Source: Bryobacteraceae bacterium
GTDB lineage: Bacteria > Acidobacteriota > Terriglobia > Bryobacterales > Bryobacteraceae
DNA: 64,000 bases
NCBI GenBank assembly: GCA_019748195.1
Contig: JAIEPW010000056.1
Coordinates: forward strand, 62,001 to 126,000
Reading direction: 5' to 3'
Each line of letters starts with the position of its first letter. Position 1 is the first letter of the stretch. Positions 9,387 through 17,745 of the stretch are shown here, one piece after another. The position numbers were made by a program, and so were the translations under genes. The notes under the pieces were generated by a model. It saw only the letters and a list, made by a program, of their open reading frames with translations, ran no database searches and had not been told where the DNA came from.

Positions 9387-10409
9387 CTAATCCGCGGCGA
9401 TCGCCTGATCCTCGGCGGCGTAATCGAACATGCGCTCATCGACCCGAGTGGGCGCGTTCGCCAGCTCCCATTCTACGGTCAAGCGGAGCGCATCCGCGAG
9501 CTCCACGGGTTCGTGATAGCCCAGCTCACGCCGAAAAAGGCTCGTGTCCGCCACCCAATGCTGGTCCAGATTGTAGAGGACGCGCAGGTGCGCGGGCGCG
9601 CGCTCGGCCGGTAAAACCGCGATCCGGCCATCCCACCCTGCTGCGGCAGCCACCCTCCGCGTCCACTCGAGCTCGCTGTAAGCAGGCTCTTCAGCCACAT
9701 TGTATACGCGGCCTTCGGATTGGCGCGACTCCGCCGCGAGGGCGATCGCTGCCGCGACGTTGCCCACGTAACCTCTAGCCGCACGCCAGGAGGCGAGTTT
9801 TTCTTCCAGTACGATCACGGCGCGCCCGTCCTGCACTCTTTTCAGGATGGGCCACAGCCGGTGGAGAGGATCGCCTTCGCCGTATACCATCGGCAGGCGA
9901 AGAACGGTGCCAGGGATTTCCGAATCGCCGAGCACAACCTGCTCCACCGGGACCTTGTCGTAATCTTCAGTGACCCAGCCATAGAGGTGCATCAACTGCC
10001 GCATCGCTTCCTTTGGGTACGCCGGCTGGGTCCGAAGCGCGGCGTTCTCGCGGAGCGGAACGGACTCCAACGGGCCGTCGTCCAGGCGGTGCAACACGGC
10101 ACACGCACGGTATACGTCCATGCTGGAGATTGCGAGAACCCTTCCTGCGATTCCGCGCACAGTATGCAGCAACTCGCGGGCTTGGCCCGCATCGCTCAGG
10201 ATGAAGTCGATCACCAGCTCAGGCGACAGCCGGGCGACCTCGCTTCGGAGTTCCGCCAGCCGGTTCCGGTCTCCGTGGATAGCTGACGCTCCGGCAGGAA
10301 TGCTCGCGTTGCTCCGGTTCAGGATGGTGATCTCGTGGCCTCGATCCAGGAGACGTCGCACCGTAGGTGGACCCAGAAACCCGGTGGCGCCGATAGCAAG
10401 AATCCGCAT
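9387..10409 (-). CDS. NAD-dependent epimerase/dehydratase family protein
   Basis: A 340-residue extended SDR protein. The N-terminus MRILAIGATGFLG carries the NAD(P)-binding GxxGxxG. The YxxxK region is best matched by EDYDKVPVEQ, which has only the spacing of a divergent active site. Relatives are annotated as NAD-dependent epimerases acting on nucleotide sugars or related compounds, but the substrate is unknown here. The start is the ATG at 10409, 6 nt after the stop of the hydrolase gene at 10416, so it is the last gene of a minus-strand run. Confidence 0.82.
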   Translation of the reverse strand: MRILAIGATGFLGPPTVRRLLDRGHEITILNRSNASIPAGASAIHGDRNRLAELRSEVARLSPELVIDFILSDAGQARELLHTVRGIAGRVLAISSMDVYRACAVLHRLDDGPLESVPLRENAALRTQPAYPKEAMRQLMHLYGWVTEDYDKVPVEQVVLGDSEIPGTVLRLPMVYGEGDPLHRLWPILKRVQDGRAVIVLEEKLASWRAARGYVGNVAAAIALAAESRQSEGRVYNVAEEPAYSELEWTRRVAAAAGWDGRIAVLPAERAPAHLRVLYNLDQHWVADTSLFRRELGYHEPVELADALRLTVEWELANAPTRVDERMFDYAAEDQAIAAD

Positions 10410-10415
10410 GGCTCG

Positions 10416-11420
10416 TCAGTTCTTCAAGTGCTTGTCGTACCACTCGATCGCCAGCTTGTTCGACTGCTGGAAGGCCGTGGAGTAAATTCCGTAATGCGTA
10501 ATCCCCGGCACCGTCACCAGGTTCTTCTTGCCCTGGAACGCGTTATAGGCCTTGATCGCGTGATCGCCGTTATTGAACAGCTCTTCCTTCTCGGCAATCA
10601 CGAACTGCATCGCGCACTGCTTCGCCGCGTTCACATCCTCCACCGGGAAATAGACCATCATCTTCCCGTAGGAGGGGTGCCCGCGCAGCTTCCCGGTCAC
10701 CTCGCGCTTGCCGTCGGCGGTGAAGCGGACCACTTCGAAAGGCTCGCCCGGCTTGGGATACGACTTTTCCCCGCGAGCCATGCGGGTGGCATCCTCGTAA
10801 GCCATTTTGCGCAGTTCGGGGACCTTCAGCATGTCGCGTCCGTCGAGCGCTCCAACCTGCGAATGCAGCGCTTTCACCCGCGGATCGCGCGCGGCCACGT
10901 ACACCACCAGTCCCCCCGAGAAGCTGGAACCCCAAACGCCCAGGCGGTCCATGTCCACCTGCGGCTCCGCCGCCAGCCAGTGGATCGCGTTGAACCAGTC
11001 GGTGGCGAAATCCACGGGATCCACCACCTCGCGGACTTCCTTGACCTCCATGGTCAGCTTGCCCTCGGCGTTCGCTTTCGGCTGCGCTCCCACGGGAATC
11101 AGCCGGGAGTCGCTGCCGCCCCACCCGCGATAATCGAACGTGAGAACGAAGTAGCCGGCGCGAGCGAACAGGATCGCGTCGCGCCGCATCGCGGGCGTCG
11201 CCCCGCCCCATCCGTGCGCCATCAGAATGGTGGGCAGCTTCTTATCCGCGGCGGCGTTCTTGGCCACGAACACCTCACCGTGCATCCGTGTCCCTTCACT
11301 AAAGATATCGACGTCGCGGAACGCGATATCCTCCGGCGCGACAAACGGTTTGGGCGGCTGCGCGGCGGGCTGCGCCGCGACCGTCAGTGAGCAGAGTGCG
11401 AAGAGAATCAGGGAACGCAT
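10416..11420 (-). CDS. Secreted alpha/beta hydrolase (dipeptidyl-peptidase / esterase-like)
   Basis: A 334-residue protein starting MRSLILFALCSLTVAAQP, a clear signal peptide. The 11 codons upstream in the same frame are not needed. The alpha/beta-hydrolase core shows the oxyanion segment LMAHGWGG, FDYRGWGGSD, the nucleophile elbow WGSSFSGG and the C-terminal histidine in VPGITHYGIY. It resembles the dienelactone-hydrolase / CocE-like group and probably cleaves an ester or amide outside the cytoplasm. GGAG lies upstream of the start. Confidence 0.83.
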   Translation of the reverse strand: MRSLILFALCSLTVAAQPAAQPPKPFVAPEDIAFRDVDIFSEGTRMHGEVFVAKNAAADKKLPTILMAHGWGGATPAMRRDAILFARAGYFVLTFDYRGWGGSDSRLIPVGAQPKANAEGKLTMEVKEVREVVDPVDFATDWFNAIHWLAAEPQVDMDRLGVWGSSFSGGLVVYVAARDPRVKALHSQVGALDGRDMLKVPELRKMAYEDATRMARGEKSYPKPGEPFEVVRFTADGKREVTGKLRGHPSYGKMMVYFPVEDVNAAKQCAMQFVIAEKEELFNNGDHAIKAYNAFQGKKNLVTVPGITHYGIYSTAFQQSNKLAIEWYDKHLKN

Positions 11421-11492
11421 GGTGGTTTTGCTCCGAAACCGGAAGTCTATCACGCGAGCCGGCGTACGCCGCCACCCCGGAACTTGACAGTT

Positions 11493-13604
11493 TCACCGCC
11501 CCCCGTCCGGCAGTCCGTTCAGTTCCCGCGCCACCTTCAGCACGTCTCCGATGCCCGAAAAGTCCAGCGCCAGGATGTTCGGACGCTTGCCCCGCTCCGC
11601 CTCGCACTGACGCGCGCGCCGCAGCAGCACCGGATAAGAATTCACCACGGCGGCGTTCGACGGCTTCGGCGCGGGCGTGGTTTCGATCCAATGGTTCAGA
11701 AGAAACAGCGATCCCGCGTCGCCGCCCCGGTTGGGGCTGCAACTAAAGTCCTGCGCCGCGCGGAACGTATATGGCGTCTCGCGGATCTCCTGAAAAGCAG
11801 GACGCAGCCAGGGCACTCCTTCGCGCCCCGACTCCAGGAACACAATCACGCGTCTTCCGGTGCGAATCAGGTCGCCCAGGCGAGGCCACGGCGCGGAACC
11901 GCCCTCATACACAAAGTCTCGCAAGCCGCTCGATTCGAATGCCGCCGCCAGATCCCGCGGCGATACGTAATCCTCCACAATCAGCAACAGCACCTCGTCG
12001 GGATTCGCCACCAGGAAGTCGTGGATCTCCAGCAGCGCGGGAGTCAGTTCGTACGCCCCCAGCTCGCACAGCCCGTGGCACAGGTACAGGCTCTTCTTTC
12101 CAGCCTCCGCGCCCGCAAGCCGGTTGCGAATCCGGAGCGCGGCCTGAAAGCCTTCCCGGCCGATCGCCTCCTTCACCTTCTCCGTCAACGCTTCCCCCTG
12201 CATCTCGGTCTTCACGCCTTTCGCCGCCGGATAGCCGTAGTGAACATCGAACAGAAGCGCCCGGATGCCGCCCTCCAGTTGCCGGACCATGGTCTGCTGC
12301 TGATGCGGAAACATCCAGCCGGCGGCTTGCTGATTGGACATCGCGTTGTGGGACCCCGCATACACCACCTCATCCACCCGCTTGCCGCAGAGCTCCGCCG
12401 CGCCGTTACATGCCAGCGTTCCCGTCGCGAGTACCGGCCGGGCGGCCGGATTGCGCCAGACGGACCACAGAACCGCAAGCAGCAGCGTGACGCCGACCAG
12501 CACGCCGGCCGCCAGCCCCCATCCTCTCGCTTCTTCCTCTTCGCGCGAAACCGGGATGTGGCTCAGCGTCTCCAGCATCAATTCGAAGAACTCGCGCACG
12601 CCCAGATAGGCCGCTCCGATGCCCGTCCCCACAATCAGCGCGTGCAGCGCGGCGCCTGGATAGACGGCCGCCGCCAGCCCCGTCACCAGCATCACCGACG
12701 CCCACACGGCCCGTCCCGCGCGAGTGGCCGGCGGCTCCACCACCCAACGGCCCCACTTGCGAACCTCGGCCAGTGGGTCCAGCCTGTCGAGCAGCGATCG
12801 CGCTCCCGCCGCGAACAGGACGCCGAGCCCCGTCAGCAGCACTCCCCAGCCTTCCAGGTCGCCGAGAAATGTCCGCCAGAGGCCTTGCGCCAGTCCCCGC
12901 GAAAGGGGGTCGGCAATCGCGGCGCGCGCCAGCACGGCTCCCAGCGGGACCAGCGCCATCAGCGTCACGCCGCCCACGATCAGACTGGTTCCAAGCCGCG
13001 ACAGCCCGATGCGGCGGTGTTCCGACAACCATACCGAGGCTCCCAGAAGCGGCAGCGCCAGAACGAATAGGGCGAAGGCGAGTCGCGATAATTGCTGTCC
13101 CAGCCTCCAGGCTTGCAGCAGATACTGGGCTTGGGAGGAAGCTCCCAGCGTCGCCACCAGCGTGTCCACCTGCCGCGGAATTCTGGCGAGCAACTCGGGG
13201 CTCGCCTGCGAGAGCGTGCTCTTCAGGACGATTTCGAAGTCCGGCAGCGCCAGCACGAGCTCGCGCGTGCCCTGGGCGAACACCGCGTCGTGCGCCTGCC
13301 GCGCCGCGGCGGCCACCAGCGCTCGGAACGGCCGCGCGGTCACGATGCCGCGCGCCGCACCCAAGAGCAAGGGCCGCAGCGCGATCAAATCCGGCTGCGC
13401 CTGCACGATGCCGCTGGTGACTTTCTCCGCGGCGTACTCCGCGACGCCCGGATCGGACAGGCTCTGGGCGGCTTTGTCGCCGAATGCCGCGGGGTCGAAC
13501 AGGTTGCGGGTGCCGACGAAGAGGAGCGCCGCCGCCGCGAACGCTACCGTTCCGGCGATCAGGCAGAACCAGGAGGCGGCGCGCCGTGGAAGCGTGGTCT
13601 TCAC
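11493..13604 (-). CDS. Membrane protein with C-terminal PI-PLC X-like catalytic domain
   Basis: A 703-residue protein. The start is a GTG at 13604 (MKTTLPRR...) preceded by GGAAGG. The frame is open further upstream but would run into the VOC gene. Residues 1-420 contain a signal anchor and several hydrophobic helices (for example FALFVLALPLLGASVWL and GVTLMALVPLGAVLA). Residues about 435-700 look like a phosphatidylinositol-specific phospholipase C X domain: AGSHNAMSN (first catalytic His), RALLFDVHYGY (Asp and His), LYLCHGLCELGA, and VLLLIVEDY. It could cleave phospho-diester or glycosyl-PI-like lipids. The gene is 11 nt after the VOC gene. Confidence 0.8.
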   Translation of the reverse strand: MKTTLPRRAASWFCLIAGTVAFAAAALLFVGTRNLFDPAAFGDKAAQSLSDPGVAEYAAEKVTSGIVQAQPDLIALRPLLLGAARGIVTARPFRALVAAAARQAHDAVFAQGTRELVLALPDFEIVLKSTLSQASPELLARIPRQVDTLVATLGASSQAQYLLQAWRLGQQLSRLAFALFVLALPLLGASVWLSEHRRIGLSRLGTSLIVGGVTLMALVPLGAVLARAAIADPLSRGLAQGLWRTFLGDLEGWGVLLTGLGVLFAAGARSLLDRLDPLAEVRKWGRWVVEPPATRAGRAVWASVMLVTGLAAAVYPGAALHALIVGTGIGAAYLGVREFFELMLETLSHIPVSREEEEARGWGLAAGVLVGVTLLLAVLWSVWRNPAARPVLATGTLACNGAAELCGKRVDEVVYAGSHNAMSNQQAAGWMFPHQQQTMVRQLEGGIRALLFDVHYGYPAAKGVKTEMQGEALTEKVKEAIGREGFQAALRIRNRLAGAEAGKKSLYLCHGLCELGAYELTPALLEIHDFLVANPDEVLLLIVEDYVSPRDLAAAFESSGLRDFVYEGGSAPWPRLGDLIRTGRRVIVFLESGREGVPWLRPAFQEIRETPYTFRAAQDFSCSPNRGGDAGSLFLLNHWIETTPAPKPSNAAVVNSYPVLLRRARQCEAERGKRPNILALDFSGIGDVLKVARELNGLPDGGR

Positions 13605-13615
13605 CCTTCCGCGCG

Positions 13616-14503
13616 CTACTCCTTTTTCGCGTGACCTTCCACCAGCTCGATCCGCATCTTGTCCGGACCCTCGATGAACGCGTACTTCACCTTGCCGCCC
13701 AGCACGCTGCGTGGCGGATCGGTGATCTTCACACCCGCCTTCTCCAGCCGCGCGAGCGTCTCCTCCAGGTTGTCCACGCTGAGTCCCAGGTGATCGATCA
13801 CACGTCCTTTGGTCGGCTCGAAATCGGCGCGGTCCTTCCACAGCTCCGGCCAGGCGGTCTGCGCGTACTCGATCGGATAGATGATCAGGTTCAGGTTGTC
13901 GATCATCATGGAAGCCGACGGTCCGATCTGCACGCCCCGGTACATCCGCTTCTGCTTTCCATAGCGCACGTTGGGAATGCCGAAATGCTTGGCGTACCAC
14001 TCGCCCGTCGCGATCGGATCCTTGCTCAGCAGGTGCATGTGGCCGAAGTTATGGTGCCGCGCGGTGTTCAGCTCGATGAGCTCGTGGTCCGGACCGTCCA
14101 CGTAGGCGTAGAAGAATACGCCACGCGCATTGCCTCCGCCGATATCGCTGATGTCCGTGATCGGCGTCTGGAACTTCGTCCCCATGTCGAGCTGGCGCTG
14201 GTATTCCTTCTGCATGTCCTCCGCGCCCCAACCGATGTGCCAGATGGTGGAGAAGATCTCCGATGGAGCGGGTTTCGCGACTTTCGTGAACAGCAGCCAC
14301 GACTTTTGCGCCCACACCGCGTCCACGGCGCCGGCGAACTTCGCCTTCTCCGAATCGAACTTCGAGGTGTAGAAGTCGATGGAGCCCTTGGGGTCCGTGA
14401 CGTTCAAGTGGACATGATGCAGCCGCGCCAGCGGCGCGTCCTGCGCCCACGAGGCCGCCGCGGCAAGAGCGACAATCAATACAATCCGTTTCGAGCCTTG
14501 CAT
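13616..14503 (-). CDS. Secreted VOC/glyoxalase-fold protein
   Basis: A 295-residue protein with a signal peptide (MQGSKRIVLIVALAAAASWAQD) followed by two vicinal-oxygen-chelate modules. The first begins LHHVHLNVTDPKGSIDFY and the second LIELNTARHHNFGHMHLLSKD, ending VIDHLGLSVDNLEE and MRIELVEG. Metal-ligand His and Glu residues are visible, but the reaction (dioxygenase, isomerase or resistance type) cannot be told. TATAGT at 14513-14518 lies 9 nt before the ATG, giving a very short leader. It shares a 67-nt divergent promoter region with the gene at 14571 and probably leads the minus-strand run. Confidence 0.82.
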   Translation of the reverse strand: MQGSKRIVLIVALAAAASWAQDAPLARLHHVHLNVTDPKGSIDFYTSKFDSEKAKFAGAVDAVWAQKSWLLFTKVAKPAPSEIFSTIWHIGWGAEDMQKEYQRQLDMGTKFQTPITDISDIGGGNARGVFFYAYVDGPDHELIELNTARHHNFGHMHLLSKDPIATGEWYAKHFGIPNVRYGKQKRMYRGVQIGPSASMMIDNLNLIIYPIEYAQTAWPELWKDRADFEPTKGRVIDHLGLSVDNLEETLARLEKAGVKITDPPRSVLGGKVKYAFIEGPDKMRIELVEGHAKKE

Positions 14504-14570
14504 AGAGAGCCCACTATATTACAGCGGAACCATTGTCGCCAGGTCCGCAATCCAGTAGAATCCTTGGGCA

Positions 14571-15623
14571 GTGGCTAGACATGAGTTGTTCACCGGCAAC
14601 ACCCGCCTGGACGAGGCGTTCGACAATCGCGGCCGGAAGGCGCTGAAACCAGCGCCGCCGTTCGATGACTTCGATGCCGTCCGCCGGCTGCAAAAAGCGC
14701 TGGTCAAGGTCCTGGGGCAGAATTTCCTGAAGAAATCCTTTCCGAACGGGTTCGACAAGGAACCGGACGGCAAGTACGGCCAGGAAACCATGGACGCCGT
14801 TATTGCCTTTCAACGGCAGGCCTTTCCAGGTCAGATCATGGAGCACGATGGCCGCGCCGGAGCCAAGACTTTGGGCAAGCTGAATGAGCGGTTGCTCGCC
14901 GGCGGAGGGGGAGGCGGCGGTGGCGGCGGAGGAGGCGGTGGCAACCAACCACCGGCCGGAAATGTGGACGTCGTGGTGGTCCTGCAAGGCGCGGGCGCGG
15001 GTAACAGTCCCGGCCTGGAAGATGCATCGCCCCAGGCGTTCGTCGGCGTGCCCTCCGCCGAAAGCTTCAAGTCCGGTTTGCCCGCATCCACCATCTACAA
15101 GCTTTTTAACGGCGACCCCAGCCCCGGCGCGGCCGTGGTCCAGCGGGTCATCGATTTCATCAAGGCCAACCGGAAGGGCGGGGGCCGCGTGGTGCTGATC
15201 GGAATGAGCAGCGGCGGCGCCAACGTCTTCGAAATCGCCAATCGCCTGGGCCTGACCGTGCGGTTCCTGGCGTCCAGTGACGCGGCCTTCTCCTCCTCGA
15301 CCGACGGACGCAGGCAACTCGGTTTCCAGGCGGGCGAATGCAAGAACTTCTTCCAAACCCTTAGCAATCAGTTCAAGCAGGAGTTCCATGGCCCCGTGAA
15401 CGCCTGCGGAGGCAATCGCGACTTCTCGGGCGATTCCGAGTTTACGAGCGCCGAAACTGCCCGAAAATTGAAAGTTGCCGGGCTCGCGGCTCTGCCGGGC
15501 GGCTTCCTGAAGATCAACAGCGTGAATCAGGCGTTCATCGACAACGTTCATCGCATGGCCGTGGCGAAAGGCAACGCCGAAGCCTTCAGCAGGGCGAAGG
15601 AGATCCTGAAAGGCGCCACGTAA
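14571..15623 (+). CDS. Peptidoglycan-binding-like domain, poly-glycine linker, alpha/beta-hydrolase-like domain
   Basis: A 350-residue protein starting with GTG at 14571. TAGAAT (14556-14561) lies 9 nt upstream, so the leader is minimal. Residues 1-105 resemble a peptidoglycan-binding helical module (AVRRLQKALVKVLG ... DGKYGQETMDAVIAFQ ... GRAGAKTLGKLNE). Fourteen consecutive glycines follow. The C-terminal part (about 130-350) has a hydrolase-like core: VDVVVVLQGAG, VVQRVIDFIKAN and RVVLIGMSSGGANV, where GMSSGG may be a nucleophile elbow. There is no signal peptide, so it may act inside the cell or leave by a non-Sec route. The substrate is unknown. Confidence 0.7.
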   Translation: MARHELFTGNTRLDEAFDNRGRKALKPAPPFDDFDAVRRLQKALVKVLGQNFLKKSFPNGFDKEPDGKYGQETMDAVIAFQRQAFPGQIMEHDGRAGAKTLGKLNERLLAGGGGGGGGGGGGGGNQPPAGNVDVVVVLQGAGAGNSPGLEDASPQAFVGVPSAESFKSGLPASTIYKLFNGDPSPGAAVVQRVIDFIKANRKGGGRVVLIGMSSGGANVFEIANRLGLTVRFLASSDAAFSSSTDGRRQLGFQAGECKNFFQTLSNQFKQEFHGPVNACGGNRDFSGDSEFTSAETARKLKVAGLAALPGGFLKINSVNQAFIDNVHRMAVAKGNAEAFSRAKEILKGAT

Positions 15624-15625
15624 AG

Positions 15626-16948
15626 CTAGAGCCGAACGATCTTGTCCGACCGGAAGGCTTTCAGGGCGTTGCGGCTGTCGAAAATCAGTTTCGATTTCTC
15701 GATCAATGCCGCATAGTCGAACTTCTTGTGGTCGGTGATCACCACCACGGCGTCAGCGGCCGCGGCGCTCTCCAAAAGGTCGACGGATCGCAGGTCAATG
15801 CCCTCGTGCGACAGGTCCTGAATGAAGGGGTCGCTGAAAGAAACGTCCGCGCCACGCTTGCGCAGCAGGTGAATCACGTCGATCGCGGGAGATTCGCGCA
15901 CGTCGTCGATGTCGCGCTTGTAGGCTACGCCCGCCACCAGAATCTTGGATCCCTTCAGCGGCTTCGAATGCTCGTTGAGCGCATTCTGAATGCGGTCCAC
16001 CACGTACGGCGGCATGGAACCGTTGATATAGCCCGCCAGTTCGATGAACCGCGCCTCGATTCCCGCCTGCTTGGTTTTCCAGGAGAGGTAAAACGGGTCG
16101 ATCGGAATGCAGTGCCCGCCGAGCCCCGGCCCCGGATAGAACGGCATGAATCCAAACGGCTTGGTGGCCGCGGCGTCGATCACTTCCCAAACGTTGATGC
16201 CCATGCGGTCGCACATTAACGCCATTTCGTTTACCAGTCCGATGTTGATCATGCGGAAGGTGTTCTCCAGCAGTTTCACCATCTCCGCGACGCGAGTTCC
16301 GTTCACGGGGACCACCGTATCGAGAGCCTGCGAATAAAAAGCAGCGCCCACCTCGGTACATGCGGGAGTAATGCCTCCCACCACCTTGGGGATGTTCTTG
16401 GTCTGGAACTTGGGGTTGCCGGGATCGACCCGCTCCGGCGAGAAACAGAGGAAGAAGTCGTCGCCGCACTTCAGGCCGCTCTTCTCGAATATGGGGAGCA
16501 GCAGTTCGTCCGTGGTGCCGGGGTAGGTGGTCGATTCCAGGATCACCAGCAGCCCCGGATGGAGGAACTTCGCGATCTCCTGCGTCGCCGAGACGACGTA
16601 GGTCATGTCCGGATCCTTGGTCTTACGAAGCGGCGTCGGCACCGCGATGTTAATGGTGTCCAGCAGGGAAACCGCCGCGAAATCCGTGGTGGCCTTCAGC
16701 TTGCCGGCTTTCACCAACGGTTCCAGGGTTGCCGTGGGCACGTCCTGCACATAGGACACGCCACGGTTGATGGATTCCACTTTGGACGGCACCACATCAA
16801 TGCCGACCACGTCGAAGCCCGCGGCGGCGAACTCCACGGCTAGCGGCAGGCCCACATAGCCCAGCCCGACCACGCCTACTTTCGCTTGCCTGGTCGCGAT
16901 CCGGTGTTTCAATTCGGTAAATGCTTTCGTTTCCGTCATCGTCGTCAT
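15626..16948 (-). CDS. UDP-glucose / UDP-HexNAc 6-dehydrogenase (nucleotide-sugar dehydrogenase)
   Basis: A 440-residue enzyme that oxidises C6 of a UDP-sugar with two NAD to the uronic acid. The N-terminal Rossmann motif is KVGVVGLGYVGLPLAVEFA. The middle carries YPGTTDELLLP and FSPERVDPGN. The C-terminal half has GPGLGGHCIPIDPFYLSW, whose cysteine is the catalytic nucleophile, followed by GVAYKRDIDDVRESP. The IPIDPFYLSWK form is closer to WbpA/TviB (UDP-GlcNAc/GalNAc) enzymes than to plain UDP-glucose dehydrogenase. It starts 8 nt after the DapF-like gene and is the last gene of the exopolysaccharide-like operon. Confidence 0.9.
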   Translation of the reverse strand: MTTMTETKAFTELKHRIATRQAKVGVVGLGYVGLPLAVEFAAAGFDVVGIDVVPSKVESINRGVSYVQDVPTATLEPLVKAGKLKATTDFAAVSLLDTINIAVPTPLRKTKDPDMTYVVSATQEIAKFLHPGLLVILESTTYPGTTDELLLPIFEKSGLKCGDDFFLCFSPERVDPGNPKFQTKNIPKVVGGITPACTEVGAAFYSQALDTVVPVNGTRVAEMVKLLENTFRMINIGLVNEMALMCDRMGINVWEVIDAAATKPFGFMPFYPGPGLGGHCIPIDPFYLSWKTKQAGIEARFIELAGYINGSMPPYVVDRIQNALNEHSKPLKGSKILVAGVAYKRDIDDVRESPAIDVIHLLRKRGADVSFSDPFIQDLSHEGIDLRSVDLLESAAAADAVVVITDHKKFDYAALIEKSKLIFDSRNALKAFRSDKIVRL

Positions 16949-16956
16949 TCTAGAGC

Positions 16957-17745
16957 TTAGCCGTAAAACTCGCCTTCCGCGATAATGCGCGCCGGGCCGG
17001 TCAGAAAAAGATCCCCACCCTCTTCCCACTCGATGAAGAGAGGCCCTGCCGGCGTGCGCACGGTCACCGGGCTCTTCACCAGTCCTCGCGCGATCGCGGC
17101 CGCCACCGCACCGGTAGACCCGGTACCGGAACTCTGCGTTTCGCCGGCGCCCCGTTCCCAGAAACGCACGTCGATCGTATGATCGTCCGAAACCCTCACA
17201 AACGATACATTCGTGCGGGCCGGAAACCTCGGGTGCCATTCGATCTCGCGCCCCAACTTCCTCCAGTCCAGGGCAAACTCGTTGACAAACAAGGCACACT
17301 GCGGGTTGCCCGCGTTCAGGGTCGTCACCTCACGGTCCCCGTCCGCGAGTGGCAGCAGCAACCTGGGTTCCTCGATCACCGGCCGGCCCATGTTCATGAG
17401 AAGCAGGAACGAATTGCTATCCCGCTCCATCAGGCTCAGGTGCTTCAGCCCGGCGCCGGTCCGGATGCGGATCTCGTCTCCCGCATGTCCCGCGGCGATC
17501 AGCAGCGCGGCGGCGCAACGGGTGCCGTTGCCGGAGATCTCGCTACGGCTGCCATCGGAATTCCACAACTCGATCGCGGGAAGGTCGCCCCAGGCATCGA
17601 CCTGCATCCAGCCGTCGGCGCCAATCCCGAGGTTGCGGTGACAGATCGCCTTGGCGATCTCCGCCGGATCTACGCCGGGCGGCACGTCGCGAGTCCACGT
17701 AAGCAGAAAATCGTTCCCCGCGCCGTGCGCTTTTATGAACTTCAT
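16957..17745 (-). CDS. dapF: Diaminopimelate epimerase homologue lacking both catalytic cysteines
   Basis: A 262-residue DapF-fold protein. The N-terminus KFIKAHGAGNDFLL and CHRNLGIGADG are canonical. The first active-site loop reads NSDGSRSEISGNGTRCAA, so the usual M-C-G-N-G cysteine is Ser71. The second reads GETQSSGTGSTG, so the usual A-C-G-(T/S)-G cysteine is Ser206. DapF normally interconverts LL- and meso-diaminopimelate through this thiol pair, so activity as a standard DapF is doubtful. The ATG overlaps the TGA of the upstream glycosyltransferase gene by ATGA, implying translational coupling. It may be a specialised paralogue, or serine may suffice in this lineage. Confidence 0.85.
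   Translation of the reverse strand: MKFIKAHGAGNDFLLTWTRDVPPGVDPAEIAKAICHRNLGIGADGWMQVDAWGDLPAIELWNSDGSRSEISGNGTRCAAALLIAAGHAGDEIRIRTGAGLKHLSLMERDSNSFLLLMNMGRPVIEEPRLLLPLADGDREVTTLNAGNPQCALFVNEFALDWRKLGREIEWHPRFPARTNVSFVRVSDDHTIDVRFWERGAGETQSSGTGSTGAVAAAIARGLVKSPVTVRTPAGPLFIEWEEGGDLFLTGPARIIAEGEFYG

Noticed and set aside
9122..9439. A 105-residue minus-strand frame in the gap at 9 kb
   Set aside because: It crosses the start of the epimerase end and mixes frames; the conserved peptide is only seen when a frameshift is allowed, so it is not an intact gene.
11484..13070. A 528-residue plus-strand frame antisense to the PI-PLC-like gene
   Set aside because: Low-complexity Arg/Gln/Pro-rich sequence caused by codon bias on the minus strand.
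14909..14942. Short GGC/GGA runs resembling a repeat array
   Set aside because: They encode the glycine linker in one frame; no spacer pattern, so not CRISPR or a mobile repeat.
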